24,677 nt of DNA from Chlamydia trachomatis (lineage in GTDB: Bacteria > Chlamydiota > Chlamydiia > Chlamydiales > 2-12-FULL-49-11): the NCBI GenBank assembly GCA_945877885.1, contig CAMCSI010000001.1:1-24677 (forward strand). The letters are read 5' to 3'. The notes under the pieces are model-generated. The model was not told the DNA's origin. It worked only from the letters and a program-made list of their open reading frames with translations, and ran no database searches. This document shows, in pieces, positions 8,801 through 16,174 of the stretch. A program made the translations under genes and the position numbers. The first letter of the stretch is position 1; the number at the start of each line of letters is the position of its first letter.

Positions 8801-10415
8801 TCTAAAAGCGGGATCATTAACCTATACCCCTGAAATCATTTCTGAAACAACCATCAGCCCAGAGCTTGGTTCAAAGGAACGAGCACAAGGTTTATTTGCC
8901 ACTCTTGTGGCCTTTGTAGCCGTACTTGTTATCATGATCGGTTACTATAGATTTGCAGGAGTGATTGCCTCCATTGCCGTGGTGTTTAACATACTCATTA
9001 TTTGGGCAACTCTTCAAAATCTTGGGGCATCACTCACTCTTGCAGGTATTGCAGGGATCATTTTAACCATTGGTATGGCTGTTGACGCAAACGTGTTGAT
9101 CTATGAGCGTATGAGAGAGGAGTTTGAAAATGATGGAAACATCATTAAAGCGATATCCACAGGCTATCAAAAGGCTTTTTCCGCTATTTTTGACTCAAAT
9201 ATTACCACGATCATTGCCGCATTGATCCTATTAAATTTCGATGCAGGACCTGTAAAAGGATTTGCCCTTACTTTGATTATCGGTATCACTTCAAGCATGT
9301 TTACAGCCCTTTATATGACCAGAACATTCTTTAATTACTGGCAGAAAAAGGATAAAAAGCAAACCTTAACAATGCTAAATTTAATACCAAATTCGGGCAT
9401 TGCCTTCATGAAATATGGCCGTTTGGCAACCATACTTTCTGTAATAATCATCATCATCGGTGGGGTTACTCTTTATGAGCAAAGGCAAACCTTGTTTGGC
9501 ATGGATTTTACAGGTGGAACCACACTTGAGATTGAAGTGGTTGCAAACCAGGCCCCTTCTCCTAAAGCAGAGGTTGAAAAAGCATTACTTGCAAGTGGGA
9601 TGAAACAGGATGAATTTTCTTTACGGGAGTTAGACACCGCGTCTCATTTAAAAGTTTACTTAAGTAATTCCCTCACTAATGCTGGAAGACCTTTTGCAAA
9701 TTTACAAGCAAGAGCTGATTTTGATAATCTTAGCTACTCTTATGAGAAGAATCCAAAACTTACCTATTTTGTAGGCCTATTGAATAAGTCAGGAGTAATA
9801 CTTACAGAAAAGTCATTAACTTCTTTAGATAAGAATTTCTCCAATATAAGCGGTCAGATGTCGGCCACCATGAGAAATAATGCTCTATTTGGCTTAACTT
9901 TAGCCCTTCTTTCAATATTGATATATATCACCGTACGATTTGAATTTTCTTATGCATTAGCAGCCACCATCGGTCTTGTATTTGATCTACTTTTAACCCT
10001 TGCTATGCTTGGAATTTGTAAGTTGATTGGGGTGCAGTTAACCGTTGATCTTCAAACAATTGCAGCACTTATGACTATTATCGGTTATTCTTTAAATGAC
10101 ACCATTATCGTCTTTGACAGAATCAGATCAGATCTTAAGGTGAAAAAAACGCAGCCACTGGTAGAGGTGATCAATGAGGCGTTGAATAAGACGTTATCTA
10201 GAACGATGATGACATCCCTTACAACGCTTGTAGTTCTTCTATCGCTTGTGATATTAGGTGGTAAGTCAATCTTCAACTTCTCCTTCTTAATGATGATGGG
10301 AGTGATTATTGGAACATTCTCCTCATTATACATTGCAAGTACCTTTTTACTTTTATTTAAGCATAAGGAAAAGAAAGCCTCAAAATCTGCCTCCATTATT
10401 AGTATTCATGGGTAG
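5841..10415 (+). CDS. secDF: Fused SecDF protein-export subunit with a very long N-terminal insert
   Basis: SecDF uses the proton gradient to help SecYEG release exported proteins. This chain has 1,524 residues from the ATG preceded by AAGGA at 5829-5833. Transmembrane segment 1 is at about 10-30. The canonical SecD core starts only at GLDMAGGTAVRL (680-691). SecD continues through LNGRIISMPRLND, FTQKEVAKLAADLKAGSLTY, LGSKER and the conserved membrane motif GMAVDANVLIYERMREE. SecF begins near 1,190 with GMDFTGGT (about 1219-1226) and GYSLNDTIIVFDRIRSD, and ends in a lysine-rich tail. The 640 or so residues between segment 1 and the SecD core are mostly hydrophilic and helix-rich and match no domain I recognise; canonical SecD has only a few dozen residues there. 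C. trachomatis SecDF is also oversized (about 1,400 residues, from memory), so this appears to be a chlamydial trait. Confidence 0.95.
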   Translation: MQAREKRNALFVILAVSALTLYNILPTIFFYSNDLKAPITLEKSTQIAKSIGERVNNLEGESIAWINSYCKLLHIKASKISLRESSPDLIEITFKTEKEARMFKNHMLRANELISFFPKRMTPVSNDDMKNILNESYNPKIVTLSREIPLHFDLNKMEKYFSFVEMYDKDGLVTPAYREVLDDRVTGICKGVLSESSTAANIEKAQGLYSKEQKVPFFMAVAESILNYKTIFENNPALLKKFYGSMFNSPSSSKSDLYNLCLQGFQLSLDSLIEAKVLLKEEIKKGGMDENDQTLAEISSLGALSKKETTLLDVITILKAKKSTFISKNPEVASYDLSSEVTNKKIEGAKNYTLSTGDLNPVISSIFVDYKEGTVSIEILKELLDFTATATAVQQRKINQLVFDEIAKVKNLSGEEIQKSGLTFSINLSGEKGAKSFLQFNLKEVAAEKISSLKTNLETFWDRSSETLSKENYKIFDWNGYKALEEQDKHFTLTFYSPLLDGKNSVKGFKNGSIYIIGKDILSLYNKISQEGFSEENSKIHEDLSALNSLIGNAGVTTYPGNVYPFGKEFKDDIIFEVTNFYESLLSATREDWKVMGSGKLATLAFSDVRNRILAVNNIENKEHADLLKWNDDYHRARANPEAEGHMSIPAPTKSPFFSNLALSTSKYFRGDERKILHWGLDMAGGTAVRLALKDKQNKAVKNEADINQGINELYRRVNKMGVSDVAIRKEGSFITMDFPATQSLSASELISSSSMTFHIVNEKFSMHNEKIRLSVNRFLQEVWNEAVVRGKTDAESIHQIAFIHLYGDEALEADGIARSDSGRVLLENGLRLAHPNAEISSDFNDEISKIAVMDGDGYADWNGMAHPLVFVFNNYALEGSSLNSITSGYDPSSGNYLSFSVNSEASGEKGVKVDPRNVLYTWTSVFSTSQMSDTKYSEYTGGGGWRLSAILNGRIISMPRLNDALKDNGRISGSFTQKEVAKLAADLKAGSLTYTPEIISETTISPELGSKERAQGLFATLVAFVAVLVIMIGYYRFAGVIASIAVVFNILIIWATLQNLGASLTLAGIAGIILTIGMAVDANVLIYERMREEFENDGNIIKAISTGYQKAFSAIFDSNITTIIAALILLNFDAGPVKGFALTLIIGITSSMFTALYMTRTFFNYWQKKDKKQTLTMLNLIPNSGIAFMKYGRLATILSVIIIIIGGVTLYEQRQTLFGMDFTGGTTLEIEVVANQAPSPKAEVEKALLASGMKQDEFSLRELDTASHLKVYLSNSLTNAGRPFANLQARADFDNLSYSYEKNPKLTYFVGLLNKSGVILTEKSLTSLDKNFSNISGQMSATMRNNALFGLTLALLSILIYITVRFEFSYALAATIGLVFDLLLTLAMLGICKLIGVQLTVDLQTIAALMTIIGYSLNDTIIVFDRIRSDLKVKKTQPLVEVINEALNKTLSRTMMTSLTTLVVLLSLVILGGKSIFNFSFLMMMGVIIGTFSSLYIASTFLLLFKHKEKKASKSASIISIHG

Positions 10416-10423
10416 GTTTACTA

Positions 10424-10451
10424 TTTGAAGGCTCCATCCCGAGCCTTCAAA
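10424..10451 (+). terminator. Hairpin terminator after secDF
   Basis: TTTGAAGGCTC (10424-10434) and GAGCCTTCAAA (10441-10451) form a perfect 11-bp stem with a 6-nt loop, starting 9 nt after the secDF stop. The following tract (CCCTTTAGTTCCC) is only moderately T-rich, so termination may be partial. It cleanly separates secDF from the recJ promoter 14 nt further on. Confidence 0.75.
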
Positions 10452-10464
10452 CCCTTTAGTTCCC

Positions 10465-10493
10465 TTGATATAATAACCAAGATAGGATACAAT
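10465..10493 (+). promoter_or_regulatory. Promoter of recJ
   Basis: TTGATA (10465-10470) and TACAAT (10488-10493) are separated by 17 nt, a near-consensus housekeeping promoter. The predicted start near 10500 gives a leader of about 13 nt, with a weak AGAAG as the only ribosome binding site. Confidence 0.65.
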
Positions 10494-10512
10494 CTGAAAA
10501 AAAGAAGTTTAA

Positions 10513-12258
10513 ATGAAATATAAACAGCCCCATTCAAACCTTCTATGGGTTTATCCTACAGAAAATAAACCGCTAGTTGATTATTTCATCTCTGAATTTC
10601 ATATTCATCCAGCTACAGCTCAAGTTCTAGTCTCAAGAAAATTTACGAAAAAAACTGATGTTCATAAATTTCTCTATTCAAAGCTCCCCCATCTTATTCC
10701 ACCAGAAAAATTAAGTGAAATTGACAACGCCACCTCTAGACTTCATCAAGCTTTAAAAAAGAATGAAAATATTTTAATTTTTGGTGATAACGATGTTGAT
10801 GGAATCACTGGCACTGCTCTTTTAGTAGACTTTTTACGTGCTTTAGGTGCCTCTGTCTTTTTTTACATTGTCTCAAGAACCTCCGATCGTGGAAATACCA
10901 TTTTAGATTCTCTTGATTATGCTAAGGCAAATAATTGTACACTACTTATCACTGTTGATTGCGGTATTACTGCTGCCGATGAAGTGGAGGAAATTACTAA
11001 AAATGGAATAGATGTGATTATCACTGATCACCATGAGCCCACTGACCGAATCCCTCATTGTATAGCTACGTTAAACCCAAAATTAAAGGGAAGTAAGTAT
11101 TCGAATAAAGATTTGACGGGTGTAGGCGTTGCATTTAAGTTTGCGCATGCAATGATGAATATTCTTGCAAAAAATGGGGAAGTGCAGGCAGATTTAATCG
11201 ATTTAAGACGATATCTTGATCTTGTTGCCCTTGGCACTATTTCTGATATGGGCGCGCTCACTGGAGAAAATAGGATCTTAGTAAGATATGGGATTGAACA
11301 GCTCAGAAAGACTCAAAGAGTTGGTCTTTTAAAGCTTATTCATGTATCTGAAGTAAATCCTGAAGAGATCACCACCTCCGATGTTGCTTCTAAGGTAGCC
11401 CCAAGACTCAACAGCCTAGGAAGAATTGACAACCCTATCAAAGGGGTGAATTTACTACTGGTAAGAGATATGGGAGAGGCAGAGGCTCTTGCTCGTGATT
11501 TGGATCAAATGAACCAAAAAAGGCAGAAAATTGAGCGGAAGGATACGGAAAATCTTGATAAAGAAATCTCTGAAAACCCAGCACTTGTCAAAAATAATGC
11601 GATTGTCTTGCACTCTTATACCTGGCATTCAGGCATTATTGCCATCCTGGCGACTAAGATCTCCAAGCTTTACAACAAACCAACTATTGTAATTACCATA
11701 AAAGATGGGATCGGCAAAGGTTCTATCAGAACAATCCCTGAATTCCCAGTTCTTGATATTTTAAAGAAGAATAAGGATTTACTGATTAATTTTGGTGGTC
11801 ATGATTATGCATGCGGTCTTACTATTAAAGAAGAAAACATCCCCATTTTGAAAGAGCGCTTTATAAAGGATGCTCAAATCAATTTGAAAGAAAAAGATGT
11901 GCAACCAAAATTATATTTAGATGCACAAATCTCTTTTATGGATTTAACCTTTGAATTTTTAGAGTCTTTAACCCTGCTTGAACCTTACGGCATGGAAAAC
12001 CCTCAAGTCACATTATATGCGACAGCAACACAAGTTCACCCCCCTAAAATCATAGGGAAAAACCATTTGAAATTTTCTTTAGAAGATGGCGATCGATACC
12101 TTGAAGGGATTGGATTTAATATGGCCAACAGAAAACCTTCACTTCTTAAAAAGAATGTGAAGCTTCTCATCGCCTTTACCCCTCATATCAATGCCTACCT
12201 GAATAAATCTTCGATTCAATTACAAATCAAAGATTTCATCGTATTAGAAGAGAGTTAA
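10513..12258 (+). CDS. recJ: Single-stranded-DNA-specific exonuclease RecJ
   Basis: RecJ degrades single-stranded DNA 5' to 3' in recombination and in mismatch and base excision repair. The 581-residue protein has the DHH phosphoesterase motifs: GDNDVDGITG (91-100; the usual DYD is DND), ITVDCG (146-151), TDHHE (171-175) and a late PRLNSLGRI (297-305). The DHHA1 domain carries the FGGHDYACG motif (427-435), and an OB-like C-terminal domain follows. Length is normal for the family. recJ next to euo and downstream of secDF is the chlamydial order. It converges on euo across 66 nt. Confidence 0.94.
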   Translation: MKYKQPHSNLLWVYPTENKPLVDYFISEFHIHPATAQVLVSRKFTKKTDVHKFLYSKLPHLIPPEKLSEIDNATSRLHQALKKNENILIFGDNDVDGITGTALLVDFLRALGASVFFYIVSRTSDRGNTILDSLDYAKANNCTLLITVDCGITAADEVEEITKNGIDVIITDHHEPTDRIPHCIATLNPKLKGSKYSNKDLTGVGVAFKFAHAMMNILAKNGEVQADLIDLRRYLDLVALGTISDMGALTGENRILVRYGIEQLRKTQRVGLLKLIHVSEVNPEEITTSDVASKVAPRLNSLGRIDNPIKGVNLLLVRDMGEAEALARDLDQMNQKRQKIERKDTENLDKEISENPALVKNNAIVLHSYTWHSGIIAILATKISKLYNKPTIVITIKDGIGKGSIRTIPEFPVLDILKKNKDLLINFGGHDYACGLTIKEENIPILKERFIKDAQINLKEKDVQPKLYLDAQISFMDLTFEFLESLTLLEPYGMENPQVTLYATATQVHPPKIIGKNHLKFSLEDGDRYLEGIGFNMANRKPSLLKKNVKLLIAFTPHINAYLNKSSIQLQIKDFIVLEES

Positions 12259-12269
12259 CCCCTATTAAA

Positions 12270-12303
12270 AGACCACTAGTAAATAATTATTTAACAGTGG
12301 TCT
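12270..12303 (-). terminator. Terminator hairpin of euo, possibly bidirectional
   Basis: AGACCACT (12270-12277) and AGTGGTCT (12296-12303) are perfect inverted repeats, and the enclosed DNA holds a further palindrome, TAAATAATTATTTA. Read on the minus strand, the stem is followed by TTTTAATA, the expected U-rich tail for euo. On the plus strand no good T-run follows, so its use for recJ is uncertain. Confidence 0.65.
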
Positions 12304-12324
12304 ATGAGAGGTCTCTTTACTAAA

Positions 12325-12789
12325 TTACATAGCCTCGCTTGAGGTTTCAGTATTTACAATTCTTTGATTTAGGTAATTTTCCTGGTAATTCTTCACATCT
12401 TCATTATGAATTACCCACGCAGCACCTTTTCTAACAGCTTTTAATAAGCCAATTCTTGTTGCGTAATAGATCTTTTGCGGTGGAACACCAAGCATTTTAG
12501 CCACTTGATTTACAGAAAAATATCCTTTATGGTTGTCAAATACTAACTCACCATCAAACATAGATTTTGCTCTTGAATATTTCTTTCTTCTATATTCTTC
12601 TAAATCTCCTAAATCAATTGTCCAACGTGTAGCATCTTTAGAAGCTCTAAGCTTTCTTTGCTTAATAGCTACATAAATTGCCTGACGCGTTACGTTATTA
12701 ATTCTAGCTGCTTCTGTAATTGAAACAACCCTTACTCCAGCATTAGCCTGAACTTGCTGATTTTCCATCATTTCTTTTTCCTCAAACAT
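12325..12789 (-). CDS. euo: Euo-like DNA-binding regulator with two tandem helix-turn-helix domains
   Basis: Euo is the early-expressed chlamydial repressor of late developmental genes. This 154-residue protein sits in the Euo position, between recJ and the gltX side. It contains two copies of an excisionase/MerR-like winged helix: residues 21-69 (SITEAARINNVTRQAIY, then WTIDLGDLEEY) and 89-137 (FSVNQVAKMLGVPPQKIY, then WVIHNEDVKNY). The two align without gaps and share Ser, Ala, Val, Ile-Tyr, Leu, Ala, Trp, Ile, Asp and Tyr positions, which indicates internal duplication. GAGGAGG lies 8 nt before the ATG. Synteny plus the double DNA-binding fold make the Euo call likely; I have not aligned it to the C. 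trachomatis protein (about 183 residues). I found no convincing promoter for it in the upstream 309 nt. Confidence 0.8.
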   Translation of the reverse strand: MFEEKEMMENQQVQANAGVRVVSITEAARINNVTRQAIYVAIKQRKLRASKDATRWTIDLGDLEEYRRKKYSRAKSMFDGELVFDNHKGYFSVNQVAKMLGVPPQKIYYATRIGLLKAVRKGAAWVIHNEDVKNYQENYLNQRIVNTETSSEAM

Positions 12790-12942
12790 TTTATTATCCT
12801 CCTCTCTTAAGATAATTTAAAAAGGCAGCTAACATACTTTTAAAGGTTTCCCTATAATTAAAAAAGTCCGTTAGTTACCTCGTTTTTCCATTTTATTAAT
12901 TCTTTTACCCTTTTGAATAAGTAATTTTGCCATAAAAAAAGA

Positions 12943-12954
12943 ATTGATATCAAT
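12943..12954. promoter_or_regulatory. Palindromic candidate operator
   Basis: ATTGATATCAAT is its own reverse complement. It is preceded by seven A within AAAAAAAGA and followed by CTTTTTC, so the symmetry continues outward with one offset base. It lies about 155 nt from euo and 145 nt from tsp. It could be an operator for a dimeric regulator or a weak bidirectional terminator, although the stem is too AT-rich for a strong one. Confidence 0.35.
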
Positions 12955-13005
12955 CTTTTTCATCCAAAAACGTAAAAAAATTAGCAATTTATGTATAATT
13001 TGCGG

Positions 13006-13037
13006 CAAAATATCTCTTTGGCATAAGAAATATTTTG
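13006..13037. repeat. Inverted repeat upstream of the tsp promoter
   Basis: CAAAATAT (13006-13013) is repeated in inverse as ATATTTTG (13030-13037), 4 nt before the tsp -35 hexamer. The position suits a regulator binding site. The AT content makes chance occurrence plausible. Confidence 0.3.
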
Positions 13038-13041
13038 TTTT

Positions 13042-13069
13042 TTGCTAGATTGAAAGGCTTAATTACACT
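13042..13069 (+). promoter_or_regulatory. Candidate promoter of tsp
   Basis: TTGCTA (13042-13047) is followed after 16 nt by TACACT (13064-13069). The predicted start near 13076 leaves a leader of about 23 nt that contains AAAGGA before the tsp ATG. Confidence 0.5.
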
Positions 13070-13098
13070 ATGCTGCGGACAAATTAAAGGATTTTGCA

Positions 13099-15027
13099 AT
13101 GATAAAAAATTTTATTAAATTATTATTAACTATATTGTTATCAAGTACATATACTCTAAATGCTTATGTACCTCCCCCCCACCTTACCCCCCATGACACC
13201 TACGAAAAGACCCAAGAGATCCTAAAAGTTCATGCAAAGTACAAAAAACTTGATAAAGAGCTTATGGCAAGAACTTTAAAAATATTTATTGACAAAATTG
13301 ACCCACTTAAGGTCTATCTACTTAAGGGTGAGGTAGATGTGTACACCAACCCCTCTGATAACCTCCTCTCAGTTGCTGTAGAAGATTTTGAGCATAAGAA
13401 CTTTACGTTTTTTTCATCCCTATACAGCACCTTCCTAGTAGCTGTAGATCGACGCAACAGTATAGAATCAGATATCTTCTATCATGACCTTCCAAAAGCG
13501 GTCGCTTTCAAAGATATTGAAGAAATGGGTCATCCAGTTTCTATTAATGAGTGTAAAGAAAAGCTTCGCATGATTAAAGCCTTACAAGAAGACTCTATTT
13601 CACTACTGGATACAGAAAAGCAAGAAAAACAACGAGCTTTTATCCTTAGAAAGAGGATTAACTATGAAAAGGAGCTTAAAACTGAGTCAAACCTTGAACG
13701 GGCAAGAATGGTACATGCCTTTTTCCTTAAAAGTGTAGCAGAGGCCCTTGACTCTCATACTACCTACTTCACTCCCCATGAAGCCAAGCAATTCCTAGTT
13801 CAGGTACAGCAGCGTTTATTTGGAATAGGAGCCCTTCTTGCTGATACTATGGATGGTCTGCAAGTACAAAAAGTGATTGAAGGAGGCCCTGCCTTTGTAG
13901 AAAAATCCCTTAAAAAGGGAGATAAAATTATTGCCGTAGATAACACCTCCATCATTGGGATGGATCTATCTGAAGCCGTTGAGCTCATTCGAGGCCCAAG
14001 GAAGACTAAAGTGATCCTTTCTATAGTGCGTATAAAAGATGATACCAAACAAAATTTTGACGTAGAAATCACCCGTGATGAAATTATCGTAAATGAAAGT
14101 AGATTTACAGCCACAACCGAACCTTGTGGTGACGGAGTTATCGCTCACCTTCACCTACACTCCTTTTACGCTGACCCAAAAACCTCTTCTGAAAAGGATT
14201 TAAAAAACGCGCTGTTACAAATCCAGAAGGAACATAAGGTTAAAGGGGTTGTTCTTGATTTAAGAAATAATGGAGGCGGTCTTTTATCTGAAGCGATCAA
14301 TGTATCCTCTCTTTTTATCAATAAAGGGGTAGTTGCAGCAATTCGTACCCATACAGGGGAAGTAAGTCGTCTTCGAAACCTAAATGACAATAAAGTTTGG
14401 GACGGTCCCCTTATTGTTTTGACAAATGAGTGTTCTGCCTCTGCCTCAGAAATCGTTGCCCTAGCCCTTTCTGACTATGGCCGCGCTATTGTTGTGGGCG
14501 GCAAAAGTACCTTTGGGAAAGGTACGCACCAATCAGGAACGTTTTTTGATCTTACCCCTGATCGAGTAAACCCTAAAGGAGAATATAAAGTAACTGGTGG
14601 AATGTACTACACGGTAGGAGGCAAAACTCCACAGCTGGTTGGCGTTGCATCTGATATTGTGGTCCCTGGCATTTACTCTAAAGCAGAAATTGGAGAAAAG
14701 TTCACTAAATACCCTCTTGAAAACGACTCCATTGACCCTTTATTTGAAGATGATCTTGCAGATGTTCACCCATTATATCGATTTAAAATCAAAAAAGCGC
14801 TGCAAAGTAATCTTCAAGAAAAAGAATCGGTCGCAAAATACATCCCACTTCTAGAAAAGTCCTCAAAAGATCGTATTGAAACCAATAAAGATTACCAAAA
14901 CTTCTTAAAAGCTCTTGAAAATCCTTCCGATACCACCTACTATGATGAACTCTTCTCCCAAGAAGATCTTCAACTTACAGAATGTATGAATATCATGAAA
15001 GAGTATGTGCTTATTCACGGTAAATAA
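13099..15027 (+). CDS. tsp: Tail-specific (carboxyl-terminal processing) serine protease
   Basis: This 642-residue S41 protease degrades or trims proteins in the periplasm. A signal peptide covers about 1-22 (ending LNA). The helical N-terminal region runs to about 230. The PDZ domain spans about 237-312 (GIGALLADTMDGLQVQKVIEG, then KKGDKIIAVD), and the catalytic core follows. The Ser-Lys dyad is visible: Ser448 in ECSASASEI and Lys474 in STFGKGT; LDLRNNGGG (386-394) is the usual preceding strand. Domain order and length match Prc/Tsp and chlamydial CT441. In C. trachomatis this protease has been linked to host-protein cleavage, but with a signal peptide the envelope is the safer location. 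It ends 8 nt from the convergent LRR gene, with no terminator. Confidence 0.94.
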   Translation: MIKNFIKLLLTILLSSTYTLNAYVPPPHLTPHDTYEKTQEILKVHAKYKKLDKELMARTLKIFIDKIDPLKVYLLKGEVDVYTNPSDNLLSVAVEDFEHKNFTFFSSLYSTFLVAVDRRNSIESDIFYHDLPKAVAFKDIEEMGHPVSINECKEKLRMIKALQEDSISLLDTEKQEKQRAFILRKRINYEKELKTESNLERARMVHAFFLKSVAEALDSHTTYFTPHEAKQFLVQVQQRLFGIGALLADTMDGLQVQKVIEGGPAFVEKSLKKGDKIIAVDNTSIIGMDLSEAVELIRGPRKTKVILSIVRIKDDTKQNFDVEITRDEIIVNESRFTATTEPCGDGVIAHLHLHSFYADPKTSSEKDLKNALLQIQKEHKVKGVVLDLRNNGGGLLSEAINVSSLFINKGVVAAIRTHTGEVSRLRNLNDNKVWDGPLIVLTNECSASASEIVALALSDYGRAIVVGGKSTFGKGTHQSGTFFDLTPDRVNPKGEYKVTGGMYYTVGGKTPQLVGVASDIVVPGIYSKAEIGEKFTKYPLENDSIDPLFEDDLADVHPLYRFKIKKALQSNLQEKESVAKYIPLLEKSSKDRIETNKDYQNFLKALENPSDTTYYDELFSQEDLQLTECMNIMKEYVLIHGK

Positions 15028-15035
15028 CGGCTTAA

Positions 15036-16028
15036 TTACTTGTTTGCCCCACCACCAAGAGGATTTGCCCTTTGCTCATAAAGTGTAAAGCAACGCTCTT
15101 GAAAGAAACCCTGCAGGGTGGCTGGTATCTTACTAATCTGATTTTTTTCAAGGGTAAGCTCTCTAAGATTACTCAAACGATAAAGATTATCGGGCAATTC
15201 AGTAAGGTTATTCTCGCTTAACTCAATCGCTCTAAGCCCATTAAGGTTACAGATACTGTCCGGCAGGCAATGAATTCGATTTCTTCTTAGCTCAAGAATG
15301 ATTAACTTTACCAAGCTTCCTATTTCAGATGGCAAAACGCCTATTTGATTCTCATATAAATAAAGGTAATTAAGCTTAGTCAATTGACCTATTTCTGCCG
15401 GTAAATAGTTGATTAGATTAGAACCTAAATGAAGATCTCTTAAATTAGTCAATTCCCCAATGAATCTAGGAATGTTCATGATAGAATTATCCCCCAATAA
15501 AAGAGTACGTAGCCCTGTGAAAAATCTCATTTCATCTGGTATACATAAAAGATTTTTCCCCGTTAAATTTAGCAAAGTTATTTCCCTAACAGTTATTTGA
15601 TGATCCTCATTTGCAAACCATCTTCTTATCTCTTGCGCCGGCCCTGTTGGGATGGAAAGAAAAGGAAGGTTTTTTAGCAAAACTTTAGCAAGTATCCCAA
15701 GAGCCCCATCTTGTAATAGTTGCCTATACCTACTAAATAGTTCAGTACACCCTCTCAGATCAAACGTCTCTATGTCAAATATGGCTTTTTTAAATAAATA
15801 ATTTACCTTTTCTGATACCTGGGGAAGATTATCTTTATTCTTAATGTGCTCGATACTTAAATTTTTTAGATAAGAAAATAAATCATCGTTTTCTTTTCGT
15901 AATGTTTTAAGCAACGAAAACATATTTCTGAGCTGAATGACTTCAAAAGATTTTGAAACTGATTTTACCTCTAGTGGAACAAATTCAGCAATTAATCCCA
16001 TAAACTCATAGTTAAATAATCTTTCCAT
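15036..16028 (-). CDS. Leucine-rich-repeat protein, candidate host-directed effector
   Basis: The protein has 330 residues. Residues 147-310 form seven LRRs; six are exactly 23 residues (starting at 173, 196, 219, 242, 265 and 288) of pattern LxxLxLxxNxIxxLPxxIGxLxx. This length class is common in plant, protist and bacterial effector LRRs. Residues 1-146 contain no repeat; the extreme N-terminus (FMGLIAEFVP, then VKSVSKSFEV) loosely resembles an F-box. There is no signal peptide or membrane helix, so delivery would need type III secretion. F-box and LRR proteins are greatly expanded in amoeba-associated chlamydiae, which favours an effector, but the role is inference. It has no Shine-Dalgarno; TATAAT ends 8 nt before the ATG. 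It lies divergent from gltX and convergent with tsp, splitting a region that is more compact in Chlamydia. Confidence 0.85.
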   Translation of the reverse strand: MERLFNYEFMGLIAEFVPLEVKSVSKSFEVIQLRNMFSLLKTLRKENDDLFSYLKNLSIEHIKNKDNLPQVSEKVNYLFKKAIFDIETFDLRGCTELFSRYRQLLQDGALGILAKVLLKNLPFLSIPTGPAQEIRRWFANEDHQITVREITLLNLTGKNLLCIPDEMRFFTGLRTLLLGDNSIMNIPRFIGELTNLRDLHLGSNLINYLPAEIGQLTKLNYLYLYENQIGVLPSEIGSLVKLIILELRRNRIHCLPDSICNLNGLRAIELSENNLTELPDNLYRLSNLRELTLEKNQISKIPATLQGFFQERCFTLYEQRANPLGGGANK

Positions 16029-16036
16029 TTTAAACC

Positions 16037-16065
16037 ATTATAAATAATAAGCGTATAATTTTAGA
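16037..16065 (-). promoter_or_regulatory. Promoter of the LRR gene, probably leaderless
   Basis: On the minus strand TATAAT occupies 16042-16037 and a weak -35 TCTAAA 16065-16060, with 17 nt between. Eight nucleotides (GGTTTAAA) separate the -10 from the ATG, so transcription should begin at or within two bases of it. No ribosome binding site is present. Confidence 0.45.
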
Positions 16066-16138
16066 AAATTTTTTAATTTAAAGCAAGGCTATTTCCTCTC
16101 TAAATTCTGCTTACCAAAAGAAGTCTAATGAAAGGGAT

Positions 16139-16167
16139 TTGCAAAAACTCTAAAGATCAGTTATACT
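16139..16167 (+). promoter_or_regulatory. Promoter of gltX, probably leaderless
   Basis: TTGCAA (16139-16144) and TATACT (16162-16167) are separated by 17 nt. Only seven nucleotides lie between the -10 and the gltX ATG, placing the transcript start on the start codon or one base before it. The 15 nt before the ATG contain nothing like AAGGAG. Confidence 0.6.
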
Positions 16168-16174
16168 ATTTTCC

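Larger units (their letters stand above)
12790..13098. other. 309-nt divergent control region between euo and tsp
   Basis: No gene is visible here. The stretch is very AT-rich and holds two symmetrical elements: a 12-bp perfect palindrome at 12943-12954 flanked by an A-run and a T-run, and an 8-bp inverted repeat at 13006-13013 and 13030-13037. The tsp promoter follows at 13042-13069. An isolated TATAAT at 12994-12999 has no matching -35. This is long for so compact a region, which fits regulated expression of euo, tsp or both. Confidence 0.6.

Noticed and set aside
10085..10396. 103-codon minus-strand frame within secDF
   Set aside because: It lies wholly opposite conserved SecF membrane motifs and has no recognisable protein features, so it is a shadow frame.
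12831..12859. Minus-strand TATGTT as the euo promoter
   Set aside because: The paired -35 would be AATTAT, too poor a match in AT-rich DNA.
13800..14390. Three overlapping minus-strand frames opposite tsp
   Set aside because: They mirror the PDZ and catalytic regions of tsp, overlap one another and lack ribosome binding sites.
14639..14854. 71-codon plus-strand frame inside tsp
   Set aside because: It overlaps the conserved tsp frame and its sequence is low-complexity Leu, Lys and Thr.
16054..16059. Plus-strand TATAAT as an upstream gltX promoter
   Set aside because: No -35 at usable spacing; the TTGCAA and TATACT pair next to the gene is far better.
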